In this document: piece after piece, positions 24,746 to 35,853 of the stretch | How the letters are laid out: each line of letters begins with the position of its first letter | Numbering within the stretch: position 1 is the stretch's first letter | Assembly: GCA_035772405.1 (NCBI GenBank) | Contig: JAYKKM010000437.1 | Coordinates: 8,464,501-8,528,500, forward strand | DNA length: 64,000 nt | Reading direction: 5' to 3' | Source: Chrysogorgia sp. JL179-B06 | Taxonomy: Eukaryota > Cnidaria > Anthozoa > Scleralcyonacea > Chrysogorgiidae | The notes under the pieces: generated by a model | Seen by the model: the letters and a program-made list of their open reading frames with translations, nothing else | The model's database searches: none | Told to the model about the DNA's origin: nothing | Position numbers and translations under genes: made by a program

Positions 24746-25204
24746 CACACACTATTTCATAGACTTGCTCCAAATCTGCCTCTTGATTGTTTCGGGTTTG
24801 TTTGAATTTGTTTTTTTTCAAAGAACTCGCCATATATGCTTGTTCGCTTTTTAGATAGCAATATTATGAAAGAACACGAGGAGCCGCGAAATAAAGTGTG
24901 CGGGAACCTTGGGACCACGAGGAATTTCACTCCACTTACCCAACATTCTATGAGAGCTGGGATGGTAACGACCCTTCGGGATGGTAACGACCGTTTACGA
25001 AAGGGAAAATTGCGACGGCAGTTAAAGCAATACAAATTTTAGTATTTGAATGCAATCGCCGTCGATTGTCTAGAATATTAAATACTCAAAGTTTGTTTTA
25101 TGATCTCCAAAACACTTCAATATTTCTAAAACGATTGTATAGTGTAGGGGGTTTAAGTCAGTCTTGAGAGACAGCTCTCATCCCTCCACGAGTTACCGTC
25201 GTCC

Positions 25205-25368
25205 TAAAGCCTGGTTTCCATATGGTCGCTACGCTGTCTTTACGGTCGCGGAAGTGAAGCAGTGAAGCGTGTTTCTTTTGTCATAACAAAAGAAACACGC
25301 TTCACTGCTTCACTTCTGCGAGTGCGACCGTAAAGACAGCGTAGCGACCATATGGAAACCAGGCTTTA
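25205..25368. repeat. 164-bp near-perfect palindromic MITE
   Basis: The arms TAAAGCCTGGTTTCCATATG and its inverse pair almost throughout, including TTTACGGTCGC and GTGAAGCAGTGAAGCGTGTT. It interrupts a repeat whose uninterrupted relative is seen in reverse at about 15066-15240. Confidence 0.75.
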
Positions 25369-25512
25369 AGACGTGAAAATGTTCTCAGTGGCGTTGTAAA
25401 CAGAACGAGGCGGCGTTGAGATTATACTCTTGGGAATAAAATTTATTCATTCTTTTTGTTTCGCATAATGATTATTTTGTTTGAACAACGTCGCCGTATT
25501 ATTGTCTCTGTA

Positions 25513-25660
25513 CAGTGTGTATAAAAAAACTGAACCTGCATAAAATTCATTAGTATTTGCTCAGAGGTGTCTAGGGCTTTCAAACTACTACAATACTGTA
25601 AGTTGTTTGAAAGGAATGTTAATTAATTTTATGCCGGTCCAGTTTTTTTTATACACACTG
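25513..25660. repeat. Tc1/mariner-type MITE, TA-flanked
   Basis: The left end is CAGTGTGTATAAAAAAACTG and the right end is CAGTTTTTTTTATACACACTG, with TA on both sides (25511-25512 and 25661-25662). The same right end closes the foldback at 27315-27560. Confidence 0.7.
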
Positions 25661-25689
25661 TAGATAACAAATTGCAAACGGCCGTTTCG

Positions 25690-26050
25690 TCGCACGTAGA
25701 TTTTGAAGGTAATCTCGGCCAATATTTACTCGATTTCAACTCTGAAAACAGATTTGGAATTACCGAGTCTAAATACATAACATACGTGTCTATCTTCGTA
25801 CAAACGGTTTATGTAATGTATTTAGAAATTAGCCGGCAATCAGGCTCTGAACATGCAGGCTGCAATTTCGTCGTGTATTATTTTGAACGTTATCTCGATT
25901 AATATTTAACCGTTTTCAATTCTGAAAACAGATTTGGAATTAGCAAGTCTATAACTACATAACATACGTGCCTATTATATTACGCAAACGTACTATATTA
26001 CGTATTATATTACGCAAACGTACATACCCTTCGTAAAAACCTGTTTATAT
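25690..26050 (+). repeat. two direct copies of the 'CTGAAAACAGATTTGGAATTA' module
   Basis: Copies start near 25735 and 25915. Both share CTGAAAACAGATTTGGAATT and AAATACATAACATACGTG-type words, and both are homologous to the pair near 11045 and 11211. A frame open across copy one is not considered a gene. Confidence 0.5.
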
Positions 26051-26093
26051 ATAGTTCGTTAGATCACAAATCGGCAATGGCCGTTGGCGTTGT

Positions 26094-26240
26094 CTCCAAA
26101 AATATTGTCCTATTCAAACGGATCACCCAAAACGACTTTTTCTTCCTTATAAGGAGTTGATGCACGGCTGAAATATATAAATATATATACAAACTTTTCG
26201 TGAGAAATAGATACCTGCCGCGGCGAGATTAGGGACCTTA
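26094..26240 (-). repeat. relative of the 62970-63230 repeat
   Basis: It shares ACGACTTTTT..TTCCTTATAAGGAG and TTTCGTGAGAAATxGAT words in inverse order with the repeat around the long (TA)n tract at 63008-63124. Here the AT stretch is only about 20 bp. Confidence 0.45.
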
Positions 26241-26350
26241 AGATTTGACGACGCGCTCATGTACGACGCGTCGATTTTCCGCGAATAGACTGGGGCGCGA
26301 GCTTCCTTAAAAGTTGTTAAGATTTTGAAGGATGCGAACTTGCCTTCGAT

Positions 26351-27055
26351 AATGTTTTCTTTCAAAAAAGCTAGAAATGCTGTTGTGGTGGCTTACGATA
26401 ATGCACTCATCGATGATGAAGAGTTTGTGGCACTGTACGATGTTTGTCGTTCGAAGAACCCAGAGCTACCTAGGTAGCACGAATACCCAGGTTTTAATCT
26501 AGAAGAAATTGACGAAGCTGAATGTGCTCTAGAATTTCGGTTTAAGAAAAATGAAATTCCCATTCTTGCTCGAGTGATGGATTTTCCTGATGAGTTTACT
26601 TGTCAACAGGGAACAGTTTGTGAAGGTGTGGAGGCTTTATGCATGGTCTTCGCCGATTTGCCTACCCTTGTATATAGGTACAGCGATTTGGTTCCTCAAT
26701 TTGACAGACCCATTCCTGAGTTAAGTACAGTATGATTACTAATACAGTTGTCGACTTCATCTGCCGGAGACATGGTGAAATAATAACAAGGTGGAATCAT
26801 CAACTTCTTAGCCCTGGGTTGTTAACTTGTTGCGAGTGTACGCAGATGCAGTACACATGCAGAAGAGGGGCTGCTTTGGAAAACTGCTTTGGTTTCATTG
26901 ATGGGACAGTAAGACAGATCTGTCGTCCAGGTCAAATGCAAAGAGCTGTTTAAAATGGCCACAAGAGGGTACATGCATTGAAATTTCATTCCATTACCCT
27001 ACCAAATGGAATCATTGCCAACATGTTTGGGCCTTTAGGTATGCGACCTCGCTTG
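26351..27055 (+). pseudogene. PIF/Harbinger-type transposase, degenerate
   Basis: The frame runs from an ATG at 26351 through ECALEFRFKKNEIP, an FTCQQGTV..G.EALC segment, RYSDLVPQFDRPIPELST, then NCFGFIDGTVRQICRPG and, after a stop, NGHKRVHALKF. The FIDGTVR block carries the first catalytic Asp of the DDE nuclease. Stops include TAG at 26477 and a TAA at about 26951 that replaces the usual Tyr before NGHKR. The frame also shifts near 26730, and everything after MFGPL is missing, so the last two catalytic acids are gone. This is a dead copy of a cut-and-paste DNA transposon. Confidence 0.75.
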
Positions 27056-27074
27056 CGAGGGGATAAATTCAATA

Positions 27075-27160
27075 ATCAGACACATATACGATGTATCGGC
27101 TGTCTATTCTATTCCCTACAGCAGTGTATACTGTATATTAACAAATCAAACACATGTTAA
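27075..27160 (+). repeat. SINE tail fragment
   Basis: GATGTATCGGCTGTCTATTC followed by ACAGCAGTGTATACTGTATA is the tail part of the tRNA-derived SINE family. Confidence 0.45.
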
Positions 27161-27314
27161 ATAATATCATGGCTACCTCGAAATCCTTTGTTTCACGAGG
27201 GACGATTAATCTCTAAATAACCTGATCAATCACCTGCATAAAACATTAGGTACGATTAGTAACTAATCATACCTAATGTTTATGCAAAAGCCTGTTTTAT
27301 TTTACTCAAAATTG

Positions 27315-27560
27315 CAAAAAAACTGAACCCTTAGAAAACGGTCTTATACTCCTGGTAAATTAAAAACACGATCTTCTTACAGCTGGGAAATTAAGATAAC
27401 TTGTAAACGTATGAAGGAGCATAACCGCAAAGAAACGTTAATATATTTGACATGTTTCGTTGCAGTTATAATGCTCCTTCATACGATTACAAGTTATCTT
27501 AATTTCCCAGGAGTATAAGACCGTTTTCTAAGGGTTCAGTTTTTTTTTATACACACTGTA
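27315..27560. repeat. foldback MITE with mariner-type right end
   Basis: Long arms pair TGAACCCTTAGAAAACGGTC with its inverse and AAGATAACTTGTAAACGTAT with its inverse. The right end matches the TIR of 25513-25660. The left end is diverged, so the copy is old. Confidence 0.6.
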
Positions 27561-27729
27561 TATATGCTAAACTACTCTAAAACATTTCAATAGAATAACT
27601 AACGAAGACATGAAGTGAACCATTATCGAAAGCCATGCAATATAACCATTAATAGCAACTATGCATCGGCTAAAAGCGTTCCTATTGTCTTGGTAGCCAT
27701 AATATTATAAAGTGACAGCATGGCATTAC

Positions 27730-27829
27730 GGTTGATTAGTGATTAAATGTCCCTCAAGCCTCGGGAGGTTTAGTAAAAGGTTTACTAAACCTCCCTCGGC
27801 TTTCGGGTACATTTAATCACTAATCAACC
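27730..27829. repeat. 100-bp palindromic MITE
   Basis: The arms GGTTGATTAGTGATTAAATG and CATTTAATCACTAATCAACC are perfect. The centre holds GGTTTAGTAAAAGGTTTACTAAACC. Confidence 0.75.
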
Positions 27830-27949
27830 TCAATACTTATAATAATAGTGATAATCTCAAATGATTCCGATATATCGTGATGCCGTAATGTTGTTGGGAA
27901 ATGGGACTAATTATACTTTTATTATCATTAGTTTCTTCACGATTTGTCC

Positions 27950-28110
27950 TAACCCACCTTGTTAACTTTTCCTGTGGTAGGGAATCGGAGAACCAGGAGA
28001 AAATCCCCGACTGTGCGCGGGAGAGCGTTGACGAACTCTTCCTACGTGCGATCAAATATCCGAATACAGGATTCGAACTCTTGACCTCGGTTGGTAGATT
28101 TGCCACAAGT
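27950..28110 (-). repeat. tRNA-derived SINE-like repeat
   Basis: On the minus strand a B box (GTTCGAATCC) follows an A-box-like region, then a body with GGGATTTTCTCCTGGTTCTC. The CTTGT-rich stretch 28110-28220 that follows is low-complexity. Confidence 0.45.
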
Positions 28111-28329
28111 CGACCACTCTTGTCTTGTACTCTAGTTCTTGTTTCGTACTTTTCTTCTTTTCTTGTAATCTTGTTCTTGTCTTGTGCTTTTCTTCTTGAC
28201 TTGTACTCTTGTCTTGAGTCGCCAAAACGAGCGACAAAGTCGCGAGTGGTCGTCTACTCAGTTTCATTTTTCAGGGATTTAAATCTGATTAGCAACTCTG
28301 GCGGGAAAATTAACTATGTGCCATGATTA

Positions 28330-29100
28330 ATAAGTTCCGGATGTATTGACAAGTTTCGAACCTTGGTTAGAATGCCTTTTTCTCGAACTAGTCAACAGTC
28401 TTCGAGCATGCTTCCCCGGGAAATTTTTGCGGAATTTTTGATTCTTTGAAAGCGTATTTCCTGCAATTTGAGGGCACTTTTTTTGTTTTTTCAGCAGCGG
28501 CAGTGTGCGGGAATAACACAGATTTTCCAAATTTAGACCGCGTAGGTATCTCTCCCGCGCATGGGAAATGCGTTGCACGACAGCAGAAGAGAAGTAAGAA
28601 AAAGCAATTAGCCACAAAAACAAATGTATTAGGTATATTCAAGTTGAATATACGAGATAACGTTTAGACCGTGCCCGTACCAAGGCCTATATAGCTATGC
28701 CACGTCTGACCATTGCTCAACGAAGAACAACAATGAAATCCCAGATTAATTCCCTCAATGAGAATCGGCGTTATAATGTCATTAAGTTGCATTCAAATAT
28801 TAGAATAATTTTGGCTGACGTTTCATATAAATATCCCGAATTTAAAACATAGTCCAACCCCAACATAACCCTAACCTTACACCTAATACTAACCCTAACT
28901 CTTACGATAATGCTTTATTTTAGAAATAACAGCTGATTTTAATTTCGAATTTTACTACCGATAGTCTATGTGACGTCATTTCGGGATTTATATGAAACTT
29001 CACCCATAATTTTTGTCCGAATAATGCTAATTTTTCGGACGTATTTGTGGCGGCATGCATATACCAAATGAGCTGATTATCCTATTTACTTTTCTGTCGT
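28330..29100. other. no gene seen; degenerate telomere-like words
   Basis: Only short frames without motifs occur. Loose CCCTAA-type words cluster at 28858-28905 but are not a regular array. Confidence 0.3.
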
Positions 29101-29115
29101 TTGTTATGCATACCC

Positions 29116-29560
29116 AACGTCGTTCCCAGGGCATTTTACCTCCACGGCGCGGAAGGTCGGCGAAAATGGTGACTATAATGCGATTGGCTTGTCATAAAAC
29201 GCAATTAATTCAGCCGAGTATAATTTGTTCATCTAAATCTGAATGCTGTCTTCAAATCTTACAGTAAATTAGAAGTGCATAGCTTTCGCTAAATTGGATA
29301 TATGCTTCTTCGTACCTATTGTAAGAGATAACCATGAATGTATGGTGGATTATTAAGCTTATCTGCTTTTATGCCGACGAATGCTGACATGAACAACTCT
29401 GAAGAGAATTGAACATTTCTCAATTATTCAGGTCAACGAAGTAGACAAAGGAAATGAATAAAGACCACAAAAAGTATCATATCTAAACACCCAGAAATTC
29501 TGGGTGTCATGTGACCAGTCGATCCCAGGGCCATTTTCGCCGAACTTCCACCGTGGAACC
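29116..29560. repeat. CCAGGGxATTTT..CCACGGTGGAAGGTCGGC repeats
   Basis: A plus copy lies at 29113-29175 and a minus copy at 29480-29562. Both belong to an abundant family also seen at 62326-62455 (+) and 62780-62855 (-). The outer part includes the self-complementary CACCCAGAAATTCTGGGTG. Confidence 0.55.
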
Positions 29561-29809
29561 AGCCACGTAGGAATAATATAGTGATCACCATAAAGATACA
29601 ATGCATGGCCGGGTTTATACAGGGTGTATCAATAAAAACGCGACTTTTAGAAATTAACCTATTGTTGTTAAGCACAAGATTTTATGCTCCTGTGATACAT
29701 GGAAGGGAGGGTCAACTTCGGAAGTGCTCGGCCCATATTCGGAAGCCGTCAGAACATCATCGGAAGTTGTCGGAACAACTTCGGAATACGTCGGGGCGAT
29801 TTCGGAAAC

Positions 29810-29880
29810 GGTCGGATAAACTTCGGAAGTGGTCGGATATACTTCGGAAGTGGTCGGATATACTTCGGAAGTGGTCGGAA
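29810..29880 (+). repeat. 21-bp tandem repeat
   Basis: Three consecutive units of TCGGATA(T/A)ACTTCGGAAGTGG occur inside the left subterminal array. Looser variants extend on both sides. Confidence 0.7.
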
Positions 29881-30953
29881 GGTGGTCGGCTCTCGGGAGT
29901 CGTCGAGAGGTAGTCGGATGGGTCGGAAGGTCTTCGTAAGGCCGGTAGGGAACTGTCGTCGGGTCGTCGGTATCCATCGACGATCGGTCGGAGGTGGTGC
30001 GTGCATGGCACTGACCTCTATATATAACTGGACTGCTGGGTCTCGTTGCAAATAACTCACGGCAGGTGACTGAAAAATGATGGCGTAAGCAGAGGTTAAT
30101 TATTTTTTTCATGGTAGTGACTACTGGTCATTGGATTGTTGGCGCAAGTTTGTCCAACGACCAATCAAATTTGTTTTAACGATAACTATGGCGTCAGCTG
30201 GAGTCCTTTTTCCCGTGTACGTGATACAAACGGCATTTTCAAAAACGAGACTGGACAAAAAAAACCTTGAAAGTGGAGATGTTCTTTATGACCAGAAAAC
30301 TTTCCAATAAATTCTAAAAGCCGTCAACACTAGTTGTCAACACTCGGAGGACGTATGAAATTATTTTCGGTTGTATGACATTTAATCTCTTTTTTTTACC
30401 TCAGGTGAGATATAAAGTGCGAACTTGTTGCTTTTGTTCTTGAAGGTTGTTTATCTATAGAAACTTTAGATTTACAGAAAAAGAATGGTGAATAGATATT
30501 AAGATACGTGTTTACTATTTTTTAAAAAGTAAGCCGGCCGAAGAGCGGTCAAGAGTGGCTGTCAGGCTGAAGCATGATAAACATTAAAACACAAATTATA
30601 TCATGAATTTGCAAATTTTAAACTCGTTTATTTTGTATTGATAATGTCAAATGTCATCTGGTCGAAAAACGTTGCTTTAAAAACCACCTTAAAAGCATAA
30701 AACGAGAAAAATACTGTATATTTGTATTTAATTCTTCAAAGTAAAAACATTTGCCGACTAATAATTCGCCAACAGACTGTTGTAAATACAGGTCAGTGGT
30801 CACTACTTTGAAAAAAATAACCTCTGCTGACGCCATCATTTTTCAGTCACTTTTTGGGGAGAGCACGCAGTCCAGTTATATATAGAGGTCAGTGGTGCAT
30901 GTGATGCGGGGACTGGTTATGAGTTTGAACCTCTGGGAAAAACCAAAACAAAA

Positions 30954-31187
30954 ATGGCGGGTAATGCAATTGTAAGACATATAGAAGACACTGAATTATG
31001 TTTGGAGGCGGATATTATGGATAGCGAGGTTAACCTTTCTGATCAATATGACTTTTCTGTTAATTCGGCTACTATATTATCTGATATAAATAACAAGAAT
31101 TCGGAGTTATTCCTGCAAACGCTCGCCAAAATTTACGACCCACTGTCAAACGAGAAGAAAGTAAACAAACATCAATCATGGCCTTGA
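30954..31187 (+). CDS. 77-aa acidic ORF inside the 2.9-kb element
   Basis: A frame starts at an ATG 60-70 bp after a TATATATA box in an inverted block. The peptide is acidic (ELCLEADIMDSEVNLSDQYD) and ends in KKVNKHQSWP. A second frame (31178-31405), rich in aromatic and hydrophobic residues, overlaps its end by 10 bp. No family was recognised. It could be the 5' end of a decayed transposon gene or chance. Confidence 0.25.
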   Translation: MAGNAIVRHIEDTELCLEADIMDSEVNLSDQYDFSVNSATILSDINNKNSELFLQTLAKIYDPLSNEKKVNKHQSWP

Positions 31188-33164
31188 ACGCATTGTTAGA
31201 CGTTACAAAAACTTGTATTATAAAAGAGTTTCGGAAAAGTATATTAGCGATATTTAAACTTTGCTTTTCCGAAACAGTATTGGATAGGACTTGGCTCTGT
31301 TTTTATAAAACCATTTTCAAAATCAGCGACAGGTTGCTGTCTATCGTTTCCATTTTGGTTGATAAGGGTCTTGAACCATTTTATTTCGCTTACAAGGAAA
31401 AATAATTTGGGCGGCGTATAACCTCTGGGACCAGGCTAGCCTTTTGCCGTATTAGTATCACATATTTTTCTTTTTAAAAGTAAAGTTTAATCACTCTCAA
31501 ATTAAAAAATGAAAAGAAAAACAACTTGCTTACGCAAGATATTAACTTTGTATGCACACGTTATCACTCGGCCATGTTCGATAGAATACATATCTTGCAT
31601 TGAATTTGTGGTTTGTCAATTGTGATATTTAATATAGTGAAACTATGAACTCAAATTTTACTTTTTTGAACAAAACTTAACAATGAGTCATGTCATCTAT
31701 CTGATAACAAATTTATAAAGCGCGGACAAAATTTTATAACTGCATGCGCTGGGTATTCATCCAACAAGTTGTGTTATGATAAAATGATCAAGAAGTGAAA
31801 TTTGTTTAGATTTTACGTTTATTATTATGCAATGCTTGAACAAACACTATAAAGTCATTGGTATATTTACAAAGAATAATGACATAACGAAATTAACACT
31901 TGTGTTTACTTTATATCTTCCAACAACTGAGGACATAAATACGAAAGTGTTAAGCCATAATAATGCTTCAACTCTGATCGTTTTATCTGCAAATTATCAA
32001 CTCCGATTTTTATGAAAATTTAAGAATATAACCGTACTAATGTTATCTTCAACATACCTGAATATCTTGTCGCGGTCAAATAATAAACATGCTTTGAATT
32101 CGTGGTGAAATTTTCCCTCCACAGAAGTCATCGAACGAAGCAGTCGTTATCCATAATCAGATCTCTATAGTACAACTTTTTAAGCAAAATAAGCCCCCAT
32201 ACGTTAAAAGTATCAGTATTTAACATGTACATGATAAAATATCCGTCCAAAATTACATAGTGAGGGAAACACCAGCCATAATTTAACAGTACTCGAAATA
32301 TGACTTTTGCACGAGTTTTCCTCAAAAAGACGCTCGTGCCAGTCCACTTCCGCATCACACATCGATCAGCGGATATGAGCGCGTTGCACCGCCCTATGGT
32401 TACCCACCATTACTACCAACGATCACCCACCCCTCCAACAGATCCCTACCGCTTCGAGATGTCCTTACGAAGACCTTCCAACGCCATCCGACCACCTTCC
32501 GACGACCCACGAGAGCTTACCGACCACTTCCGAAGTTTATCCGACCACTTCCGAAGTCGCGTTCCAACGACCACCATGTCAACTTCCCGTGAGATTTGTT
32601 AAAAGGATAAACAAAAAATAGCTGTTTTCGCTGTTTCGTTTGGTTTAGCACAGTCCATTTTGGAGATATGAATTTTAATTTGACAATATCTTGCGAAATA
32701 AGATAATACTCCAAAATGAATATATAAGCTTCATCAATAATATATAAGCTTCATTCAAGAAATAGAATATGCTGAATACACTTTAAAAAGCTTCAAAAAC
32801 AAATACATGCATTAACAAATGTTTAAAGGTTTAAAATTGTTTAAATTTTACTTCTGGTGCTAATACTGATCGCCTGGTTAAGAATTGTCACGTTATCAAC
32901 GCAAACGTACGCAAAAACTGTTACTGTAGAATTCCAAATTGATGGCCCCTCATGCCATGCACCTGGGAAGTATCGATGTACACTGATTTGATTCGATGTA
33001 CACTGACTCTAAAATATTCATATAAAATGTTACACTGCCCCACTCCAAAAGTAACACAGCATGCAGTATCGAACTTAGCTTTTTCCACAGTATATTTGTT
33101 CAATTTATAGAAATTGATAGTGATAACAAACGATGAATTTGGTAACAAACACCAAGTACACATA

Positions 33165-34695
33165 TATTTAAACCTTACCTTGCTTGTATTTAAACCTTGC
33201 TTGTATTTACATCAAGGATATAGCACTGAAACAGCGCTACTAAAGGTCCAAAATGATCTGTTAATGAATATGAATTACAAACAGCTTACCCTACTGGTAT
33301 TTCTAGATCTGAGTGCAGCGTTTGACACAGTGGACCCTAAGATTCTATTGTCACGTCTCAAGTCAAGTATTGGTATTAGAGGAACTGCTCTGGACTGGTT
33401 TACATCCTATTTGTCAAACAGATCGCAACGGATTCATATGAATGGTTTCCATTCTGACTGTTTTCCATTGCCCTTTGGTGTTCCCCAAGGTTCCATTATC
33501 CATTATTGTTCACTATATATGCTTGCAAACTATTTGATCATGTGATTGAACAACACCTACCTGACGTTCATGTCTATGCCGACGATACGCAATCATATAT
33601 ATTTTTTAAACCAAATTCCGTGGCAAGTCAACTTTAGGCCATCAAGGCTATGGAACAATGTATCCGTGATATTAGAACGTGGATGATCATGGACAAACTT
33701 AGGATGAATGATGACAAGACGGAATTCATGGTGATTGGTACTAATCAACAGCTTGCTAAAGTTGACGTTGATCATCTTATGGTTGGTGATACCAGGGTTG
33801 CACGGGTTCAGATGGTGAAAAACCTCGGGACCTGGTTAATTGATAGTAATCTCAGTCTACAGATTCATATCAATAACACGTATTGCTCTACCGCTTATTA
33901 AACGTATAAGGAAGTTCCTAAGTAAAAAAGAAAATTAGGAGTAAAGAAAATTATTCCTCAGAAAATTAGGCGTATAAGGAAGTTCCTGAGTAAAGAGGCC
34001 GCACATGAGACCTTGATCCATGCCTTGGTCACATTGACTATTGTAATAGTCCCATCTTAATAAACTACAGCGAGACTGCAGAATTCAGCTGCGCGACTTA
34101 TAAGTCACACACCAAGATACTGCCACATCACTCCAGTTCTGTTTTCTCTACATTTGGCTTCCAGTTAAATTTAGAATTGATTTTAAGATCACTATTATTA
34201 CCTTTAAGGCAATCTATGGACTTGCACCCCAGTATATTTGTGATCTTGTTACTATCAGGATTGGAAATAGTCAAATTAATTCGTTCAAATTCTGGACTTT
34301 TACTATACCCACCAAGCATGAAAACTAAAAAGACTCTTGGTGATCGTGCTTTCTCAGCTGCCACCTCTAGGCTTTGGAATGCTTTGAAATACCATTAAAT
34401 ATTCGACATGAAGTCAATCTTAATACCTTCAAAGGTCTTGTTAACTGACATATCTTTTTAAGACTGCTTTTTATTCAGTTGATTTTTAGCAATTCCTTAC
34501 TGTTTAATTATTTCACTGTAAGTAATTATATATTCATTTTTAGCAATATTTAATTACATATTATAAACTAGAATATTGTAGGTTTTAGAATTGCATTTTT
34601 GCTGTTAATTGTAACTTAGAATATTTATTTTAATTATTGCTACCCTTCTTGTAATGCGCATTTGATCATATACTATATGTTAATTTGCGCAATAG
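33165..34695 (+). pseudogene. CR1/L2-like LINE reverse transcriptase, 5'-truncated and broken
   Basis: The first frame (to 33545) holds RT motifs including LVFLDLSAAFDTVD, with the first catalytic Asp, and PFGVPQGS. After a shift the next piece has HVYADDTQSYI, with the catalytic Asp pair, then a stop, then MDKLRMNDDKTEFMVIG and the thumb region. A third piece at 34177-34398 is the C-terminal domain (LGDRAFSAATSRLWNALK). The 3' end near 34650-34695 has the CTTGTAATGCGCATTTGATC-type tail. No endonuclease domain is present. Stops and at least two frameshifts show it is dead. Confidence 0.75.
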
Positions 34696-34699
34696 AGGG

Positions 34700-35057
34700 A
34701 TTAATACACTCTGATGTGCCAGACGGCTTTATTGGAGTTGAGCGCAAACGAAAGAAATACAAGAAACTTTTCTTATCCGGTATTGCTGATGAAGGCGTAA
34801 AAGAAAGCCAAATATACTCTTACCTCGTTGAAAGAAATATAACCCCTACCAAGGTGTCTATCTTCCAAAGTAAACGTAAAGGAACAATGTCTGCTAAAAT
34901 ACATATCCCATTAATCACAAGTTCGGTTGTACTGGAAAAAATTTTTTGGCCAGAATTTGTATACTGTAAGCCATGGCAACAAAAAGTAGATAAGAGACAA
35001 AATACATTGCAGAAAAATAAAGAGACCCTAGTGGGAAACTACACAACTCTAGTATAA
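34700..35057 (+). pseudogene. LINE ORF1-like remnant
   Basis: The frame reads KYKKLFLSGIADEGVKESQI, then ITPTKVSIFQSKRKGTMSAK, then a basic C-terminus. It looks like the end of the nucleic-acid-binding ORF1 of a cnidarian LINE. The reverse transcriptase that follows at 35098 starts in the middle of its domain, so an internal deletion joins the two. Confidence 0.4.
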
Positions 35058-35097
35058 TGGAGAATGTAATTCCAGTACGTATCTCGTCTAGAAGATG

Positions 35098-35321
35098 AAC
35101 TGTTCTAGGCCCGATACTATTTTCAATAATGGTAAATGACATTAAATCAGTAAATCCAATTAATGAACTCTGTAAATTCGCTGATGATATAACAATAGAA
35201 GTCCTGGGCTATGATGAGGATGATACAGGTACAGAAGAGGTAGAAAATATGAAATCATGGTCAGATGAAAACCGAATGGTGCTGAATATGAACAAAACAT
35301 ATGAAATGATTGTTCGTGGGA
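35098..35321 (+). pseudogene. LINE reverse transcriptase, left part split by the Polinton
   Basis: The frame contains LGPILFSIMVNDI and CKFADDITIEV, the RT palm motifs, then MKSWSDENRMVLNMNKT and runs into the 6-bp duplication GTGGGA. The same reading frame continues at 52443 beyond the Polinton. The upstream RT half is missing. Confidence 0.8.
35316..35321. repeat. Polinton target-site duplication, left (GTGGGA)
   Basis: It is identical to 52437-52442. Six-bp duplications are the rule for Polintons. Confidence 0.9.
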
Positions 35322-35348
35322 AGTAGATTACCCCCCCCCCCATCTGGC

Positions 35349-35640
35349 ATGCGCCCCACAATGCATTGCACGTTTGGCGCCGGAAGTAACGTTACCCTTT
35401 GGACGAAGTAACGTTACCTCGTTACAAGGGTGACGTCACTCTAGGTAACGTTACCTTGTTACGGCGCCTGATGACGTCATCCCCGAAAGTAAGTAACGTT
35501 ACCTGGAGATAACGTTACCTTAGTATTCATACGCCCGAACGTTACCTCGTTACAAGGGTGACGTCACTCAAGGTAACGTTACCTTGTTACGGCGCCTGAT
35601 GACGTCATCCCCGAAAGTAAGTAATGAGGTAACGTTACCT
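35349..35640. promoter_or_regulatory. palindrome array: TAACGTTA and TGACGTCA sites (left TIR)
   Basis: TAACGTTACC-type palindromes recur about every 30-45 bp. Between them lie four perfect TGACGTCA octamers (35431, 35472, 35559, 35600), the binding sequence of CREB/ATF-type bZIP proteins. The array lies directly upstream of the TATA box at 35653. The right TIR has the same array, and a third copy is internal. Confidence 0.6.
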
Positions 35641-35652
35641 TTGAACTGTGAG

Positions 35653-35658
35653 TATAAA
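35653..35658 (+). promoter_or_regulatory. TATA box of left TIR gene
   Basis: TATAAA lies between the palindrome array and the 5'UTR intron of the 114-aa gene. The mirror copy is at 52099-52104. Confidence 0.55.
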
Positions 35659-35779
35659 GTGAGGATATAGATGCTACTCAGTATATTGTTCACAGCTTTC
35701 ACAGAGAGAACTTTACTGAATATATTTTGACGTTTCGTGAGAAGGATTGTTTTGCAAGACTTGCTTTCAACTTTAAAAG

Positions 35780-35851
35780 GTATGTTGTTTAACAAACTTT
35801 ATATAAACTTTATTATATGTGAGTAAACTTAACAAAAACATTGTTGTTTAG
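35780..35851 (+). other. putative 72-bp 5'UTR intron in left TIR
   Basis: The donor AAAG|GTATGT and acceptor TTGTTTAG enclose an AT-rich 72-bp stretch. The ATG of the 114-aa gene lies 2 bp after the acceptor. The right TIR has the same intron in mirror image. Confidence 0.55.
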
Positions 35852-35853
35852 AT

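Larger units (their letters stand above)
23674..25021. mobile_element. 1.35-kb inverted-repeat element with inner hammerhead-like palindrome
   Basis: About 130-bp arms (23674-23800 and 24888-25021) match in reverse (CCCTTTCGTAAACGGTCGTT against its complement). Inside are a mariner-type MITE (24149-24411) and an inverted pair around AACGTTTCGAG...CTCGAAACGTT (24590-24745). The interior from 23810 is related to 59650-60330, so the two are members of one family. Confidence 0.55.
29690..32610. mobile_element. 2.9-kb element with degenerate subterminal inverted arrays
   Basis: The left arm (29700-29965) is an array built on CTTCGGAAGTGGTCGGATA, with a near-perfect 21-bp tandem at 29810-29880. 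The right arm (32430-32580) is the same array inverted, including the shared unit GGAAGGTCTTCGTAAGG. Inner inverted blocks (about 29995-30125 and 30775-30905) each hold a TATATATA box and pair ATGGCGTxAGCAGAGGTTA words. A frame at 30954 follows the inner right block. Ends and target-site duplication are not clear. A mariner-like end TACAGGGTGTATCAATAAAA lies just outside at 29617. Confidence 0.5.

Noticed and set aside
28858..28905. Interstitial telomere repeat
   Set aside because: CCCTAA-like words are too few and irregular to call an array.
29581..30112. Several overlapping frames with repeated residues
   Set aside because: They read through the degenerate tandem array in all frames and both strands; none is distinctive.
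35568..35795. 75-codon frame on the minus strand, with mirror copy at 51962-52189
   Set aside because: It lies antisense to the palindrome array and 5'UTR. It is duplicated only because it is in the TIRs; composition is not gene-like.
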